Shown: piece by piece, positions 1 through 9,658 of the stretch
Position numbering within the stretch: position 1 is the stretch's first letter
How the letters are laid out: every line of letters begins with the position of its first letter
From: Klenkia soli
GTDB taxonomy: Bacteria; Actinomycetota; Actinomycetes; Mycobacteriales; Geodermatophilaceae
Assembly (NCBI RefSeq): GCF_900103975.1
Contig: NZ_FNIR01000001.1
Coordinates: 248,001 to 312,000, forward strand
DNA length: 64,000 nt
Direction: 5' to 3'
The notes under the pieces: generated by a model
Told to the model about the DNA's origin: nothing
The model's database searches: none
What the model saw: the letters and a program-made list of their open reading frames with translations, nothing else
Translations under genes and position numbers: made by a program

Positions 1-989
1 ATCTCGTCCGCCCGGTGGCAGGCGGCCGACCCCACCGCGGTCGGGGTGAGCTCCGGCTCGACCTCCCGGCACACCGGCAGCACCACCGGGCACCGGCTGG
101 CGAACGGGCACCCGGGCTCCAGCCGGCTGACGTTGGGCGGGGACCCCGAGATCGGGGTCAGCGTCTGCCCCGGCCGGTCCAGCCGGGGCACCGAGCCCAG
201 CAGCCCGATGGTGTACGGCATGCGGGGGGCGGCGTACACCGGCCCGACCGGACCCTGCTCGACGGCCTTGCCGGCGTACATGACCAGCACCCGGTCGGCG
301 ATGCCGGCCACCACCCCGAGGTCGTGGGTGATCATCACGGTGGCGGCGTTGGTCAGCTGCCGCGCGGTCTCCAGCAGCTCGAGCACCTGCGCCTGGATGG
401 TCACGTCCAGCGCGGTCGTCGGTTCGTCGGCGATCAGCACGTCGGGGTCGTTGGCGATCGCCATGGCGATCATCACCCGCTGCCGCATGCCCCCGGAGAA
501 CTCGTGCGGGAATGCCTTGGCCCGCTGGGCTGCGTTCGGGATGCCCACGCTGTCGAGCAGCTCGACAGCGCGCTGGGTGGCCGGGCCCGCCGCGAGCCGC
601 TGGTGGATGCGGATGGTCTCGGCGATCTGGTCACCGACGGTGTAGACCGGCGTCAGCGCCGACAGCGGGTCCTGGAAGACCATCGCGATGTCGTTGCCGC
701 GGATGCGGGCGAGCTCGCCGTCCGGGCGGCCCAGCAGCTCCACCCCGCGCAACCGCACGCTGCCGGTCACCCGGGCGTTGCGCGGGAGCAGACCCATGAC
801 CGCCAACGAGGAGACCGACTTGCCCGACCCGGACTCCCCCACGATGCCCAGGACCTCACCGGGGGCCAGGTCGTAGGCGACCCCGCGCACCGCCGGGACG
901 TCGCCGTCCTCCCCGCCCGGGAAGACCACGCCGAGGTCGCGGACGGACAGCAGCGGCACCTGGCTCACGTCGTCGCCCACGTCGCTCAC
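1..989 (-). CDS. Oligopeptide ABC transporter ATP-binding protein, OppD/DppD type (second set), 3' end cut by window
   Basis: The ATPase energises peptide uptake at the cytoplasmic face of the membrane permeases encoded just upstream. The first 329 codons are present. A Walker A motif (GESGSGKS) lies near residues 51-58, the ABC signature FSGGMRQR near 160-167 and Walker [12 protein letters not shown] near 183. The C-terminal oligopeptide-type cysteine motif (CPFASRC, then C and a final ACH) is visible near residues 295-325, so only a short tail is missing. The GTG start at 989 overlaps the TGA of the preceding permease (GTGA), indicating translational coupling. It closely resembles the OppD at 4025-5161, and both probably derive from the same family. 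An F-type ATPase partner may lie beyond the window edge. Confidence 0.93.
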   Translation of the reverse strand, partial: MSDVGDDVSQVPLLSVRDLGVVFPGGEDGDVPAVRGVAYDLAPGEVLGIVGESGSGKSVSSLAVMGLLPRNARVTGSVRLRGVELLGRPDGELARIRGNDIAMVFQDPLSALTPVYTVGDQIAETIRIHQRLAAGPATQRAVELLDSVGIPNAAQRAKAFPHEFSGGMRQRVMIAMAIANDPDVLIADEPTTALDVTIQAQVLELLETARQLTNAATVMITHDLGVVAGIADRVLVMYAGKAVEQGPVGPVYAAPRMPYTIGLLGSVPRLDRPGQTLTPISGSPPNVSRLEPGCPFASRCPVVLPVCREVEPELTPTAVGSAACHRADE

Positions 990-1945
990 TTCGTACCTCC
1001 GGCCCGGCTGGACGCCGGGTCCAGCGCGTCGCGCAGGGCGTCCCCGATGACGCTCACCGCCAGCGTGGTGGCGACCAGCAGGCCACCGGCGAACAGGAAC
1101 AGCCAGGGGAAGGTGAACGCCGACCGGGTGCCCGACGCGATCAGGTTGCCCAGCGAGACGTCGGGCGGCTGCACCCCGAAGCCGAAGTAGGACAACCCCG
1201 TCTCGGCGATGATCGCCGTGGCCACCGCGATGGTCGCGTCGATGATCAGCAACGAGGACATGTTGGGGATCAGGTGGCGAAAGATGATGCCGGCCGAGGA
1301 GACCCCGGAGTAGCGGGCGGCGAGCACGAACTCGCGTTCCTTGAGGCTCAGCGTCATCCCGCGCACGATCCGGGCGGTGATCATCCAGGCGAAGATGGCG
1401 ATCAGGAAGACCAGCACCAGCCAGCCCGCGCTCTGGAAGGCCGGGCTGATGATCGCCACGACCAGGAACGACGGGATGACCAGCAGCAGGTCCACCCCCC
1501 ACATCAGCGCGCGGTCCACCCAGCCGCCGAAGTAGCCGGCGCAGGCCCCGACCACCGCGGCCAGCCCGGTGGAGATGAGCGCGACGAGCAGCCCGATGAT
1601 CAGCGACTTCTGCAGCCCCCGCATGGTCTGGGCGAACACGTCCTGGCCGATCTGCGTGGTGCCGAACCAGTGGTCCGGGGACGGCGGCTGCAGGAACGCG
1701 GTGTAGTCCTGGGTGCTGTAGGTCCACCCGGTGATGGCCTGGTAGATCACCGGCCCCAGGAAGGCCCCGACGAACATCAGCACCAGGACGCCCAGCGCGA
1801 CCATCGCCCCCCGGCGGCGCCGGAACCGGCGCAGCACCAGGCTGCGGCGCCCGCGGACCACCACGGCGCTGGGGGCCTTCTGACCGGGGTGGTCGGAGAC
1901 GGCCGCGTCGTCGGCGACCACCAACGGATCGGCAGGTGCGCTCAC
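986..1945 (-). CDS. Oligopeptide ABC transporter permease, DppC/OppC type (second set)
   Basis: This is an integral membrane permease of the binding-protein-dependent (BPD) transport family, 319 aa. It has a basic cytoplasmic N-terminus, an OppC_N-type first membrane segment at about residues 48-66, and further hydrophobic segments. The EAA-type cytoplasmic loop ([20 protein letters not shown]) contacts the ATPase. The open frame extends further upstream, but I chose the GTG at 1945 because GAGGAGG lies seven bases before it and the upstream extension is arginine-rich shadow sequence. The gene follows the dppB-type permease by 26 bp and overlaps the ATPase gene by 4 bp. Substrate class (di- or oligopeptides, or nickel) cannot be told from the permease. 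Confidence 0.93.
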   Translation of the reverse strand: MSAPADPLVVADDAAVSDHPGQKAPSAVVVRGRRSLVLRRFRRRRGAMVALGVLVLMFVGAFLGPVIYQAITGWTYSTQDYTAFLQPPSPDHWFGTTQIGQDVFAQTMRGLQKSLIIGLLVALISTGLAAVVGACAGYFGGWVDRALMWGVDLLLVIPSFLVVAIISPAFQSAGWLVLVFLIAIFAWMITARIVRGMTLSLKEREFVLAARYSGVSSAGIIFRHLIPNMSSLLIIDATIAVATAIIAETGLSYFGFGVQPPDVSLGNLIASGTRSAFTFPWLFLFAGGLLVATTLAVSVIGDALRDALDPASSRAGGTK

Positions 1946-1971
1946 GGTTCCTCCTCGCCTCGGACCCGGCC

Positions 1972-2955
1972 TCAGACCCGCACGCGCGGGTCGAGGACGG
2001 CGTAGATCACGTCGGCCAGGAAGCCGGAGATCAGGATGAAGACAGCGGTGAACAACGTGACGGTGGCGACCACGTTGATGTCCTGGCTGGTGATGGAGTC
2101 GACCAGCCACTCCCCCATGCCGTGCCAGCCGAAGATCTTCTCGGTGAAGGTCGCCCCGACGGCCAGCGTGCCGAACGAGTAGGCCAGCAGCGTCGCCATC
2201 GGGATGAGCGCCGTGCGCAGCCCGTGCTTGTAGAGCGCCTTGCGTCTGGTCAGCCCCTTGGCCTCGGCCGTGCGCAGGAAGTCGCTGTTCATCACGTCGA
2301 GCATGGCGTTGCGCTGGTAGCGGGAGAAGTAGGCGATCTGGCCCAGGGCGATCGACAGGGTGGGCAGGATCAGGTGGCCGACCTGGTCGGCGACGTGGCC
2401 CCAGAAGCCGGCCTGGAGGTTGGGCGTCTCGTAGCCGGTGTAGTACAGCACCGTCGACCCGACCGCGTCGTTCACCGACAACGCACCGAACTTCAGCAGC
2501 ACGGCGGTGAAGAAGACGGGCGTGGCGATGAAGAAGAACGAGTAGGCGGTGATCGCGCGGTCGGTGACCTTGTACTTCTTGATCGCGCTCACCACCCCGG
2601 CCAGCACCCCCACCACCGCGCCGATGATCGAGCCGAGCACCAGCAGCCTGAGGCTGACCAGCGCCCGTGAGCCGAGCTGGTCGTTGATGTCCTGCCCGCG
2701 GACGGTCTGGCCGAAGTCGCCGTGCAGCACGACCCCGCCGATCCAGTCGGCGTACCGGCCCAGCAGCGGGTCCTTGTCGTTCACCCCGTACGCGGTGAGC
2801 TGCTGCTCGACCACCGCAGCGGGCGGCGGCGGGTTGCGCCCTTCGTAGGTGGACCGGGGGTTGAGGGCGAGCGAGGCCACGATGTAGGCCAGCGTCGTGG
2901 CGACCACGACCAGGACCACGTAGTTGGCCAGACGCTTCAGGAGGAAACGGCCCAC
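1972..2955 (-). CDS. Oligopeptide ABC transporter permease, DppB/OppB type (second set)
   Basis: This 327-aa permease partners the DppC-type protein at 986-1945. An N-terminal membrane segment follows the start immediately. The periplasm-side [13 protein letters not shown] region typical of DppB comes next, then five more hydrophobic segments, with the EAA loop ([18 protein letters not shown]) near residues 225-245. The start is GTG at 2955, preceded by GAAGGTAG. The gene begins 44 bp after the stop of the OppF gene, so it probably belongs to the same long transcript. It has no binding protein of its own in the window, so it may share the lipoprotein at 7274-9007 or use one encoded to the left. 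Confidence 0.93.
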   Translation of the reverse strand: MGRFLLKRLANYVVLVVVATTLAYIVASLALNPRSTYEGRNPPPPAAVVEQQLTAYGVNDKDPLLGRYADWIGGVVLHGDFGQTVRGQDINDQLGSRALVSLRLLVLGSIIGAVVGVLAGVVSAIKKYKVTDRAITAYSFFFIATPVFFTAVLLKFGALSVNDAVGSTVLYYTGYETPNLQAGFWGHVADQVGHLILPTLSIALGQIAYFSRYQRNAMLDVMNSDFLRTAEAKGLTRRKALYKHGLRTALIPMATLLAYSFGTLAVGATFTEKIFGWHGMGEWLVDSITSQDINVVATVTLFTAVFILISGFLADVIYAVLDPRVRV

Positions 2956-2999
2956 GTTCTACCTTCGCTCGAGGGTGTGCACAGCTGGCGGCGGTGGAG

Positions 3000-4028
3000 T
3001 CAGAGCACCTTCGTGGCCTCGGCGTAGTGGCAGGCGCTGGTGTGGCCCTCGCCCCGGGACTCCAGCAGCGGCTCGACCGTCAGGCACTTCTCCCGCTGGG
3101 TGTCGGTCAGCTCACCGGCGAACTTCTGGCACCGGGTGCGGAACCGGCAGCCCGAGGGCGGGTTGGCCGGGCTGGGCACGTCGCCGGTGATGATGATCCG
3201 CTGCCGGCTGCGCTCGAGGCGCGGGTCGGGCAGCGGGATCGCCGACAGCAGCGCCTGGGTGTAGGGGTGCGTGGGCCGGTCGAACAGCTCGTCGCGGGGG
3301 GCGACCTCGATGATCTTGCCGAGGTACATGACGGCGACCCGGTCGGAGATGTGCCGCACCACCGAGAGGTCGTGGGCGATGAACAGGTAGGACAGCCCGA
3401 GCCGCTCCTTGAGGTCCTCGAGCAGGTTGATCACACCGGCCTGGATCGAGACGTCCAGGGCCGAGACGGGCTCGTCGAGCACCAGCACCTTGGGCTCCAG
3501 CGCGAGCGCCCGGGCGATGCCGATGCGCTGCCGCTGACCGCCGGAGAACTCGGCCGGGTACCGGTTGGTGTGCTCCGGGTTCAGGCCCACGGTCTCGACC
3601 AGGGTGCGCACGCGCTCGCGGAGCTCGGCCTCGTCCTTGGTCAGCCCGTGGATGATCAGCGGTTCGGCGACGATGTCGAAGACCGGCAGCCGCGGGTTGA
3701 GCGAGGCGTAGGGGTCCTGGAAGACGATCTGGATGTCGCGGCGCAGCGGCCGCATCTCCTTGCGCCCCAGCCCGACGATCTCGCGGCCCTGGAAGACGAC
3801 CGACCCGCCGGTCGCCGGCTGCAGGTTGAGGATGGCCCGGCCGGTGGTGGACTTGCCGCAGCCGGACTCGCCGACCAGGCCGAGCACCTCGCCCGGGTAC
3901 AGGTCCAGGTCGAGGCCGTCGACGGCGCGGACGGCGCCGACGGTGCGCTTGATCAGCCCACCGCCCTTGATCGGGAAGTGCTTCTCCAGACCGCGGACGC
4001 TCAGGATGGGCTCACGGGTGGCGGTCAT
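3000..4028 (-). CDS. Oligopeptide ABC transporter ATP-binding protein, OppF/DppF type
   Basis: This is the second ATPase of the first transporter set, 342 aa. It has Walker [10 protein letters not shown], signature [14 protein letters not shown], Walker [13 protein letters not shown] and the C-terminal oligopeptide/dipeptide domain with CRFRTRC and a late SACHYAE. The ATG at 4028 overlaps the TGA of the upstream oppD (ATGA). The longer open frame upstream of it is an out-of-frame reading of oppD and is rejected. OppD and OppF normally form a heterodimer beneath the two permeases. This gene therefore completes a B-C-D-F set, and the next 44 bp lead into a second B-C-D set. Confidence 0.94.
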   Translation of the reverse strand: MTATREPILSVRGLEKHFPIKGGGLIKRTVGAVRAVDGLDLDLYPGEVLGLVGESGCGKSTTGRAILNLQPATGGSVVFQGREIVGLGRKEMRPLRRDIQIVFQDPYASLNPRLPVFDIVAEPLIIHGLTKDEAELRERVRTLVETVGLNPEHTNRYPAEFSGGQRQRIGIARALALEPKVLVLDEPVSALDVSIQAGVINLLEDLKERLGLSYLFIAHDLSVVRHISDRVAVMYLGKIIEVAPRDELFDRPTHPYTQALLSAIPLPDPRLERSRQRIIITGDVPSPANPPSGCRFRTRCQKFAGELTDTQREKCLTVEPLLESRGEGHTSACHYAEATKVL

Positions 4029-5161
4029 GACGTCGCTCCCTCGGGTGTGGTGGCGGGGTCGGGCTGCGACGCGAGCACCGCGTCGTCGGCGGTCTCGTCG
4101 AACAGCGCGGACGCCTCGCCGTGGGCCTTGCCGACCTCGTCGACCCGGATGCAGGCTGCGGTGTGACCGCCCCCGACGTCGAGCAGCTCGGGTTCGACGA
4201 CGTCGCACTCGGCGACGTGCAGCGGGCAGCGGGGCGCGAACGGGCAGCCCGGCGGCATGTTCACCACGGAGGGCGGCGACCCCTTGATCGGGGTCAGCCG
4301 CTGCTTGGTGGAGGCGTCCAGCCGGGGCAGCGACCCGAGCAGCCCGAGCGTGTAGGGCATGCGGGGCTCGTAGTAGATGTCCTCGACGGCACCGATCTCC
4401 ACCGGCCGGCCGGCGTACATGACCAGCACCCGGTCGGCGATGCCGGCGACCACACCGAGGTCGTGGGTGATGAGGACCATCGCCGCCCCGGTCTCCGACA
4501 GCGCCTTCTGCAGCACCTCGAGGATCTGCGCCTGCACCGTCACGTCCAGGGCGGTGGTCGGCTCGTCGGCGATGATCACGTCGGGCTGGTTGGCCATGGC
4601 GATCGCGATCACCACGCGCTGGCGCATGCCGCCGGAGAACTCGTGCGGGTAGGACCGCACGCGCTCGGCCGCGTTGGGGATGCCGACCATGGCCAGCAGG
4701 TCGGCGGCCCGCGCCTGGGCTGCCTTCGACGACAGCTTGGGGTCGTGGGCGCGCAGCGTCTCCTCGATCTGGAACCCGACGCGGTACACCGGGTCCAGCG
4801 AGGTCATTGGGTCCTGGAAGATCATCGAGACGCCCTTGCCGCGGACCCGCGACATCGCCCGGTCGCTCTGCCCGAGCAGCTCCTGGCCGCGGTACCGCAC
4901 CGAGCCGCTCACCCGGGCGGAGCCGGGCAGCAGGCCCATGACGGCCAGCGAGGTGACCGACTTGCCCGAGCCGGACTCACCGACGATGCCCAGCACCTCG
5001 CCGGACCGCAGGGTGTAGTCCACCCCGCGGACCGCGTGGACCAGGCCGTCCTCGGTCGGGAAGCGGACGTTGAGGTCCTCGACGGCCAGCAGGGGGACGT
5101 CGGGGTCGACGGGGCGGGCCTGCGTGCGGCCCTGCTCCAGCGCTCCGGAACTGGTGCTCAT
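4025..5161 (-). CDS. Oligopeptide ABC transporter ATP-binding protein, OppD/DppD type
   Basis: This 378-aa ATPase has Walker [10 protein letters not shown], the signature [16 protein letters not shown], Walker [13 protein letters not shown] and the C-terminal oligopeptide domain ([13 protein letters not shown], then C and HTAAC). A 50-60 residue acidic tail follows that domain ([16 protein letters not shown] onward), which is longer than usual for OppD. The ATG at 5161 was chosen because GAGGGGA precedes it. The longer frame to 5710 reads the permease gene in another frame. It lies 11 bp after the dppC-type gene and overlaps oppF by 4 bp. Confidence 0.94.
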   Translation of the reverse strand: MSTSSGALEQGRTQARPVDPDVPLLAVEDLNVRFPTEDGLVHAVRGVDYTLRSGEVLGIVGESGSGKSVTSLAVMGLLPGSARVSGSVRYRGQELLGQSDRAMSRVRGKGVSMIFQDPMTSLDPVYRVGFQIEETLRAHDPKLSSKAAQARAADLLAMVGIPNAAERVRSYPHEFSGGMRQRVVIAIAMANQPDVIIADEPTTALDVTVQAQILEVLQKALSETGAAMVLITHDLGVVAGIADRVLVMYAGRPVEIGAVEDIYYEPRMPYTLGLLGSLPRLDASTKQRLTPIKGSPPSVVNMPPGCPFAPRCPLHVAECDVVEPELLDVGGGHTAACIRVDEVGKAHGEASALFDETADDAVLASQPDPATTPEGATS

Positions 5162-5172
5162 GCGTTGTCCCC

Positions 5173-6117
5173 TCAGGCCCGCACGCGGCGGTTGCTCGGG
5201 TCGAAGGCATCCCGGATCCCGTCGCCGATCAGGTTGATCGACAGCACGATGATCAGCAGGGTGATGCCCGGGAAGTAGAAGAGCCACGGCCGGGTCGAGG
5301 CCGCCTGCACGCCGTCGGAGACCAACCGGCCCAGCGACGTGGAGCTCGGGTTGTTCACACCGAAGCCCAGGTAGGTCAGCGACGCCTCGAGGATGATGGC
5401 GGTGGCCGCGGCCAGCGTCGTCCACACGATGAGCGAGCCGAGCGCGTTGGGGATCAGGTGCTTGAAGATGATCCGCCGGTTGGAGGCGCCGAGGGCGTGC
5501 GCGGCCTCGACGTACTCCTTCTCGCGCAGGGAGAGGAACTGGCTGCGCACGATGCGGGCCAGGTCCAGCCAGCCGAACAGACCCAGGATGATGCCGACCC
5601 CCAGCGGGGTGCGGGCGTCGCCGAAGTTCGAGGCGACCACGATGAGGACGACGAGCAGCGGCACGGTGAGGATCAGGTCGACGATGCGCATCAGCACGCT
5701 GTCCACCCACCGCCCGAAGTAGCCGGCCAGCGCACCCACGAGCAGGCCCACGGGCAACGCGATGGCGATGAACAGCAGCACGATGAACAACGACCGCTGC
5801 ACGCCGATCATCAGGCCGGCCAGCAGGTCGCGACCGATCTCGTCGCTGCCCAGCGGGTACCCCGCGCTGCCGGGCGGGACGGACTGGGCGCCGCTGTTCT
5901 GCGTCGCGTAGCTGGTGCCGTACACCAGCGGGCCGAGGAAGCCGAAGGCCAGCAGCAGCAGGAAGACGACCAGGCCGGTCATGCCGACCTTGTTGCGCAC
6001 GAAGCGCCGGACGATCTGCTGGCGCTGGCTGCGCGCCTTCACGGTGAACTCGCGCTCGACGCCGTTGCCGGGCCCCGTCGCGCCGGCCGCCTCCGTGGCG
6101 GCCTGGGTGGTGGTCAC
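5173..6117 (-). CDS. Oligopeptide ABC transporter permease, DppC/OppC type
   Basis: This is a 314-aa BPD-family permease. About 45 mostly cytoplasmic residues precede the first membrane segment ([19 protein letters not shown]). Several more hydrophobic stretches follow, with the EAA loop [20 protein letters not shown] near residue 210. The start is GTG at 6117 with GGAGGAGA five bases upstream. It sits 19 bp downstream of the dppB-type gene and 11 bp before oppD, in the order of a typical opp/dpp operon. Confidence 0.94.
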   Translation of the reverse strand: MTTTQAATEAAGATGPGNGVEREFTVKARSQRQQIVRRFVRNKVGMTGLVVFLLLLAFGFLGPLVYGTSYATQNSGAQSVPPGSAGYPLGSDEIGRDLLAGLMIGVQRSLFIVLLFIAIALPVGLLVGALAGYFGRWVDSVLMRIVDLILTVPLLVVLIVVASNFGDARTPLGVGIILGLFGWLDLARIVRSQFLSLREKEYVEAAHALGASNRRIIFKHLIPNALGSLIVWTTLAAATAIILEASLTYLGFGVNNPSSTSLGRLVSDGVQAASTRPWLFYFPGITLLIIVLSINLIGDGIRDAFDPSNRRVRA

Positions 6118-6136
6118 GATGTCTCCTCCGACCGGG

Positions 6137-7126
6137 TCAGGCGAGCCGGATGCGCGGGTCGAGGACCGCGTACAGCACGTCGGCGACGAGGTTGAACAGC
6201 ACGACGAACACCGCGCTGATGAGCAGCCAGCCCAGGACGACGTTGATGTCGTTCTGCCCGATGCCGTTCTTCAGCAGGTACTCCCCCATGCCGTGCCACA
6301 CGAAGACCTGCTCGGTGATGATCGCGCCGCCGAACAGCGTGCCGATGCCCAGGGCGACGACGGTGGTGAGCGGGATCAGGGCGTTGCGCAGCCCGTGCTT
6401 CATCACCGTGCGCCGGTAGGTCAGGCCCTTGGCACGGGCCAGGCGCATGTAGTCCGAGCCCAGCACGTCGAGCATCGCCGACCGCTGGAACCGGCTCCAG
6501 GCCGCGAACGACAGCAGCGCCAGGCAGATGGTGGGCAGCACCAGGTGGCCCAACCGGTCCCAGAAGATCTCCGACGGTGTCCCGTAGGACGAGATGCCCG
6601 GTGACTCCTCGCCGAGGGTGTACAGCACCTGCCGACCGAAGGCGTCGTTGATGCCGCCGGCCACGAACTCCTTGAGCAGGGCCGCGAACCAGAAGGTGGG
6701 CAGCGCGATCAGCAGGTAGGCCAGGAAGGTGAAGGCGTAGTCCGAGGGCTTGTACTGCCGCACCGCGCCGACGACGCCGACCAGGATGGCCAGGACGACG
6801 GCGATCACCACGGCGAAGAAGATCATCCGCCCGGTGACCCAGAGCCGGCCCCAGAGCTGGTCGGTGACCGCGGTGCCGCCGATGGTCTGGCCGAAGTCGC
6901 CGGTGAGGGCGCTGGACAGCCAGTGCCAGTAGCGGACGAAGAAGTTGTCGTCCAACCCCAGCTGGGTGCGCAGCTGGTCGAAGAACTCCGGCGGCGGCTG
7001 CGGGTTGCGCGAGTAGTACTTCGCCAGCGGGTCGAAGCTGGCGGCGCAGAGGACGAACACCAGGAACGAGCTGGCGAGCAACACGAGGACCGAGGCGACA
7101 ATCCGTCGGATCGTGAAGAAGAACAT
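6137..7126 (-). CDS. Oligopeptide ABC transporter permease, DppB/OppB type
   Basis: This 329-aa permease begins with a membrane segment (MFFFTIRRIVASVLVLLASS). It carries the DFGQTIGGTAVTDQL region of DppB proteins and an EAA loop (ARAKGLTYRRTVMKHGLRNA) near residues 230-250. It is the first membrane component of the transporter and is separated from the binding-protein gene by 147 bp that contain a strong hairpin (7199-7232). That spacing suggests the permease genes are expressed at a lower level than the binding protein. Confidence 0.94.
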   Translation of the reverse strand: MFFFTIRRIVASVLVLLASSFLVFVLCAASFDPLAKYYSRNPQPPPEFFDQLRTQLGLDDNFFVRYWHWLSSALTGDFGQTIGGTAVTDQLWGRLWVTGRMIFFAVVIAVVLAILVGVVGAVRQYKPSDYAFTFLAYLLIALPTFWFAALLKEFVAGGINDAFGRQVLYTLGEESPGISSYGTPSEIFWDRLGHLVLPTICLALLSFAAWSRFQRSAMLDVLGSDYMRLARAKGLTYRRTVMKHGLRNALIPLTTVVALGIGTLFGGAIITEQVFVWHGMGEYLLKNGIGQNDINVVLGWLLISAVFVVLFNLVADVLYAVLDPRIRLA

Positions 7127-7198
7127 GCGGGGACCTTACGCCGGGAGCGGAAGTCGTCCGGTGGGAACGACCAGTTCAGCTGGGACGTCCGGACACAG

Positions 7199-7232
7199 CG
7201 CGGCCCCCGGGGGTGAGCCCCCGGGGGCCGCG
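7199..7232 (-). terminator. Strong GC hairpin between binding-protein and permease genes
   Basis: A perfect 15-bp inverted repeat occupies 7199-7213 and 7218-7232 with a 4-base loop. There is no clear U-tract. It lies 41 bp after the stop of the binding-protein gene and 72 bp before the dppB-type start. In peptide transporter operons such intergenic stem-loops commonly act as partial terminators or 3' stabilisers that keep the binding protein in excess of the permease. That role is inferred here. Confidence 0.75.
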
Positions 7233-7273
7233 TCTGCGATCAGGTGGTGCGTGGTGCCTGAGGGGTCAGTGCA

Positions 7274-9007
7274 TCACTGCGAGGTCGTCCAGGTGCTGGA
7301 GTTCCACAGCGGCCCGCTCTGCGAGGCGTTGTCCTCGACGTTCTCCGTCGAGGAGTTCCACGCCAGGAACGTGGGCTTCTGGTACAGCGGGATGGTCGCC
7401 ATCTGGTCCCACAGCAGGACGTCGATCTGGTTGGCCAGATCAGCGGCCTGGTCCGGGTCGGGCTGCGCGACGAGCTCGTCGAAGAGCGCGTCGATCTCGG
7501 GGGTGCCGAGCCGGGAGTAGTTCTGCCCGACGTTGTCCCCGGTCACCTGCTGGTAGATGGACTCGTTCGAGGTGATGAACGGCGAGGCCACCCAGGCGAA
7601 CAGCGCGATCTGGAAGCCCCCGGCGATCAGGGAGGTCGGCTTCTCGGGCCCGGCGAAGATGTCCGGGTTGGCGTTGAAGGTCGCCTCGATGCCGGCTTCC
7701 TTCAGCTGCGGGATCATGACGTTGACCGTCGTCTCGCGCAGCGGGTTGTTGGCCGTGGTGTCGATCTGGAACGACAGCCGCTGACCGTCCTTGGCGTAGA
7801 TCCCGTCGGAACCCAGCACGTAGCCCGCACCCTCGAGCAGCGACTTGGCCTGGGCCGTGTTCTGCGTCTTGTACTCGTCGGGGGCGTTGTCCACGTACTG
7901 CGGCTGGTTGTTGACGTAGATCCGGTTGTCCAGGACCTGGGCGTCCGAGGAGAACTGGCCGACCGTCTGGTCCACGATCTCCTGGCGGTCGAGGGCCATG
8001 CCGAACGCCTGGCGGACCACCGGGTCGGCGAGCAGCGGGTCGGTGGTGTTGAAGTCCAGGTGCTCGAACGAGAGCCCGAAGCTGATGGAGCTGTCGACCT
8101 CGGGGGCGAGGTCGGCGACCTGTCCGACCAGGTCCAGCTGAGGCTGCGGGTAGATGACCCCGACCTCCTGGTTCTGGATGCCCTGGACGGCGGTCGTCGG
8201 GTCGCTGCCGATGTTCTGGATGACCAGCTGGGCCAGCCCGGTGGGCTCGCCGTACCAGTTCTCGTTGGGCGTCAGCGTGACGATCTGGCTGCCGACGTCG
8301 ATGTTGTCCTTCTTGATCTGCCACGGCCCGCCGGAGATGTCCTGCGGGATGCCGTCGGCGATCGGCCAGCCTGCCGTCGTGGCCTCGCACTGGGCCTCGG
8401 GGGAGGCGGCCTTCAGCACGTGGGACGGGAAGACCGGGTTGCTCGACCCGGACCAGAGGCCCTGCCAGTCGGCGTAGGGCGTCGTGTAGGTGACGGTGAC
8501 GGTCTTGTCGTCGTCACCGGAGCCCTCGACGGACGCGATGGAGCTGTAGCCCGTCGTGTTCAGCAGCGCCGCGCACCCGCCGTCGGCCGGGTCGGAGCTC
8601 CGCTGGAGCTGCCAGGAGAAGATGAAGTCCTCGGCGGTGATGGGCTCGCCGTCGCTCCAGACCGCGTCCGGGTTGATCGTGTAGACGTTGGTCTGCACCC
8701 CGTCGGTGACGTCCAGGGTCGGTTCCTCGGTCAGGAGGTCCTGGTTGTACTCGACCGAGAAGTCGGGCTTGACGTCGAAGGCGGACGGGAAGAGCTGGGC
8801 CTCGATGTTGGCGACGGAGGTGACGTTGCCGGCCGAGATCAGCGGGAACAGGTTCTCCGGGAAGTCGGCGGACTCACCCACGATGACCCGACCGGAACCA
8901 CCGCCGCTGCTGCCGCTGTCGCTGCTGCCGCCACCACAGGCCGACAGCACCATCGCGCCGGCCACGCCGGTGGCGACGAGCGCTGCGCCGCGCTTGCTGA
9001 ACTTCAC
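7274..9007 (-). CDS. ABC transporter substrate-binding lipoprotein, family 5 (oligopeptide)
   Basis: This is the extracytoplasmic solute-binding protein of the transporter, 577 aa. The N-terminus has KR basic residues, a hydrophobic core and a lipobox VLSAC with the lipid-carrying cysteine at residue 24, followed by a Gly/Ser linker. The body matches family 5 binding proteins: a VWSDGEPITAEDFIFSW motif in the N-terminal third and QAFGMALDRQEIVDQ in the middle. The start is GTG at 9007, seven bases after GGGAGG. The 51 extra residues of the longer open frame are not signal-like and are rejected. It is the first gene of the operon, with a candidate promoter at 9150-9178. Confidence 0.95.
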   Translation of the reverse strand: MKFSKRGAALVATGVAGAMVLSACGGGSSDSGSSGGGSGRVIVGESADFPENLFPLISAGNVTSVANIEAQLFPSAFDVKPDFSVEYNQDLLTEEPTLDVTDGVQTNVYTINPDAVWSDGEPITAEDFIFSWQLQRSSDPADGGCAALLNTTGYSSIASVEGSGDDDKTVTVTYTTPYADWQGLWSGSSNPVFPSHVLKAASPEAQCEATTAGWPIADGIPQDISGGPWQIKKDNIDVGSQIVTLTPNENWYGEPTGLAQLVIQNIGSDPTTAVQGIQNQEVGVIYPQPQLDLVGQVADLAPEVDSSISFGLSFEHLDFNTTDPLLADPVVRQAFGMALDRQEIVDQTVGQFSSDAQVLDNRIYVNNQPQYVDNAPDEYKTQNTAQAKSLLEGAGYVLGSDGIYAKDGQRLSFQIDTTANNPLRETTVNVMIPQLKEAGIEATFNANPDIFAGPEKPTSLIAGGFQIALFAWVASPFITSNESIYQQVTGDNVGQNYSRLGTPEIDALFDELVAQPDPDQAADLANQIDVLLWDQMATIPLYQKPTFLAWNSSTENVEDNASQSGPLWNSSTWTTSQ

Positions 9008-9149
9008 GTTCGATTGCCTCCCTCGACCCGCACCTGCGGGGGGATCTGACCTGGTCTGCCCGGCCGGACACGATCGGCGTCCGGGACGGGCTGGGTTCGA
9101 GCCGTGACGAACCTGTCCGACAGCTGTCGGTCCTGGAACCTCCCGGCGA

Positions 9150-9178
9150 ACACTAGGCACGCCCGTGGGGACCGTCCA
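9150..9178 (-). promoter_or_regulatory. Candidate promoter for the peptide transporter operon
   Basis: Reading the minus strand, TGGACG (9178-9173) and TAGTGT (9155-9150) are separated by 17 bases, matching a primary-sigma -35/-10 layout at 4/6 and 4/6 of consensus. Transcription from here would give a leader of about 135 nt before the GTG at 9007. Confidence 0.4.
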
Positions 9179-9183
9179 CGGCC

Positions 9184-9199
9184 GTCACCGTTTTGTGAC
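9184..9199. promoter_or_regulatory. Palindrome upstream of the transporter promoter
   Basis: GTCAC (9184-9188) and GTGAC (9195-9199) form a perfect 5+5 inverted repeat around a T-rich 6-base spacer. It sits just upstream of the candidate -35 box of the binding-protein gene, a position suited to an activator or repressor. No regulator is assigned. Confidence 0.25.
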
Positions 9200-9434
9200 C
9201 TGGCCTCACGACCTGCGACGACGCAGCCCCGGCGGCCTGCAACACGGCCGCAACACGACGGTCATCCCCGAACGTCTTGCGGGCCAGGGGGCCGGTGGGC
9301 GCAGTTCTTGCGGGACGCCGGGTACCGGGATCCCCAGGGAGCTGCCAGCAGACCGGCAGGTTCGTCGATGTGTGCAGGCCCGGCGGCCGGGTAGTGGTGG
9401 CGGGACCCCGAAAGCCGACGTGAGGAGCACTCCC

Positions 9435-9605
9435 ATGAGCGCCGTGGACAAGATCAAGAACAAGGCCGAAGAGCTGCTGGGCCAGGGCAAGGAGGCCGCG
9501 GGCAACGCGACCGACAACCAGGACCTCCAGGCCGAGGGCCAGAAGGACCAGGCCTCGGGCAACGCCAAGCAGGCCGGCGAGAAGGTCAAGGACATCTTCA
9601 AGTAA
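9435..9605 (+). CDS. CsbD family general stress protein
   Basis: This is a 56-aa, highly charged, cysteine-free protein. The pattern DKIKNKAEELLGQGKEAAGN, then a spaced repeat ending GEKVKDIFK, is typical of CsbD proteins, which are induced in general stress responses in Bacillus and other bacteria and whose biochemical role is unknown. ATG at 9435 follows GAGGAG by seven bases. An in-frame extension back to 9165 is possible but lacks coding character. A bidirectional terminator follows at 9617-9652, so the gene is probably monocistronic. Confidence 0.9.
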   Translation: MSAVDKIKNKAEELLGQGKEAAGNATDNQDLQAEGQKDQASGNAKQAGEKVKDIFK

Positions 9606-9616
9606 GAGGTCCCGAC

Positions 9617-9652
9617 GAGAGGCCCGTCCCGCAGGCGCGGGGCGGGCCTCTC
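9617..9652. terminator. Bidirectional hairpin terminator
   Basis: A 16-bp stem (9617-9632 with 9637-9652, one G-U pair) with a 4-base loop lies between the convergent CsbD and SRPBCC-Nudix genes. Both genes end within 12 bp of it. Confidence 0.8.
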
Positions 9653-9658
9653 GCGCGT

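Larger units (their letters stand above)
9008..9434. other. 427-bp intergenic region between divergent genes
   Basis: This is the only gap over 300 bp. It separates the binding-protein gene (minus) from the CsbD gene (plus). It holds a candidate minus-strand promoter (9150-9178), a small palindrome (9184-9199) and the ribosome site GAGGAG just before 9435. I see no convincing short gene, tRNA or riboswitch in the remainder. Confidence 0.6.
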
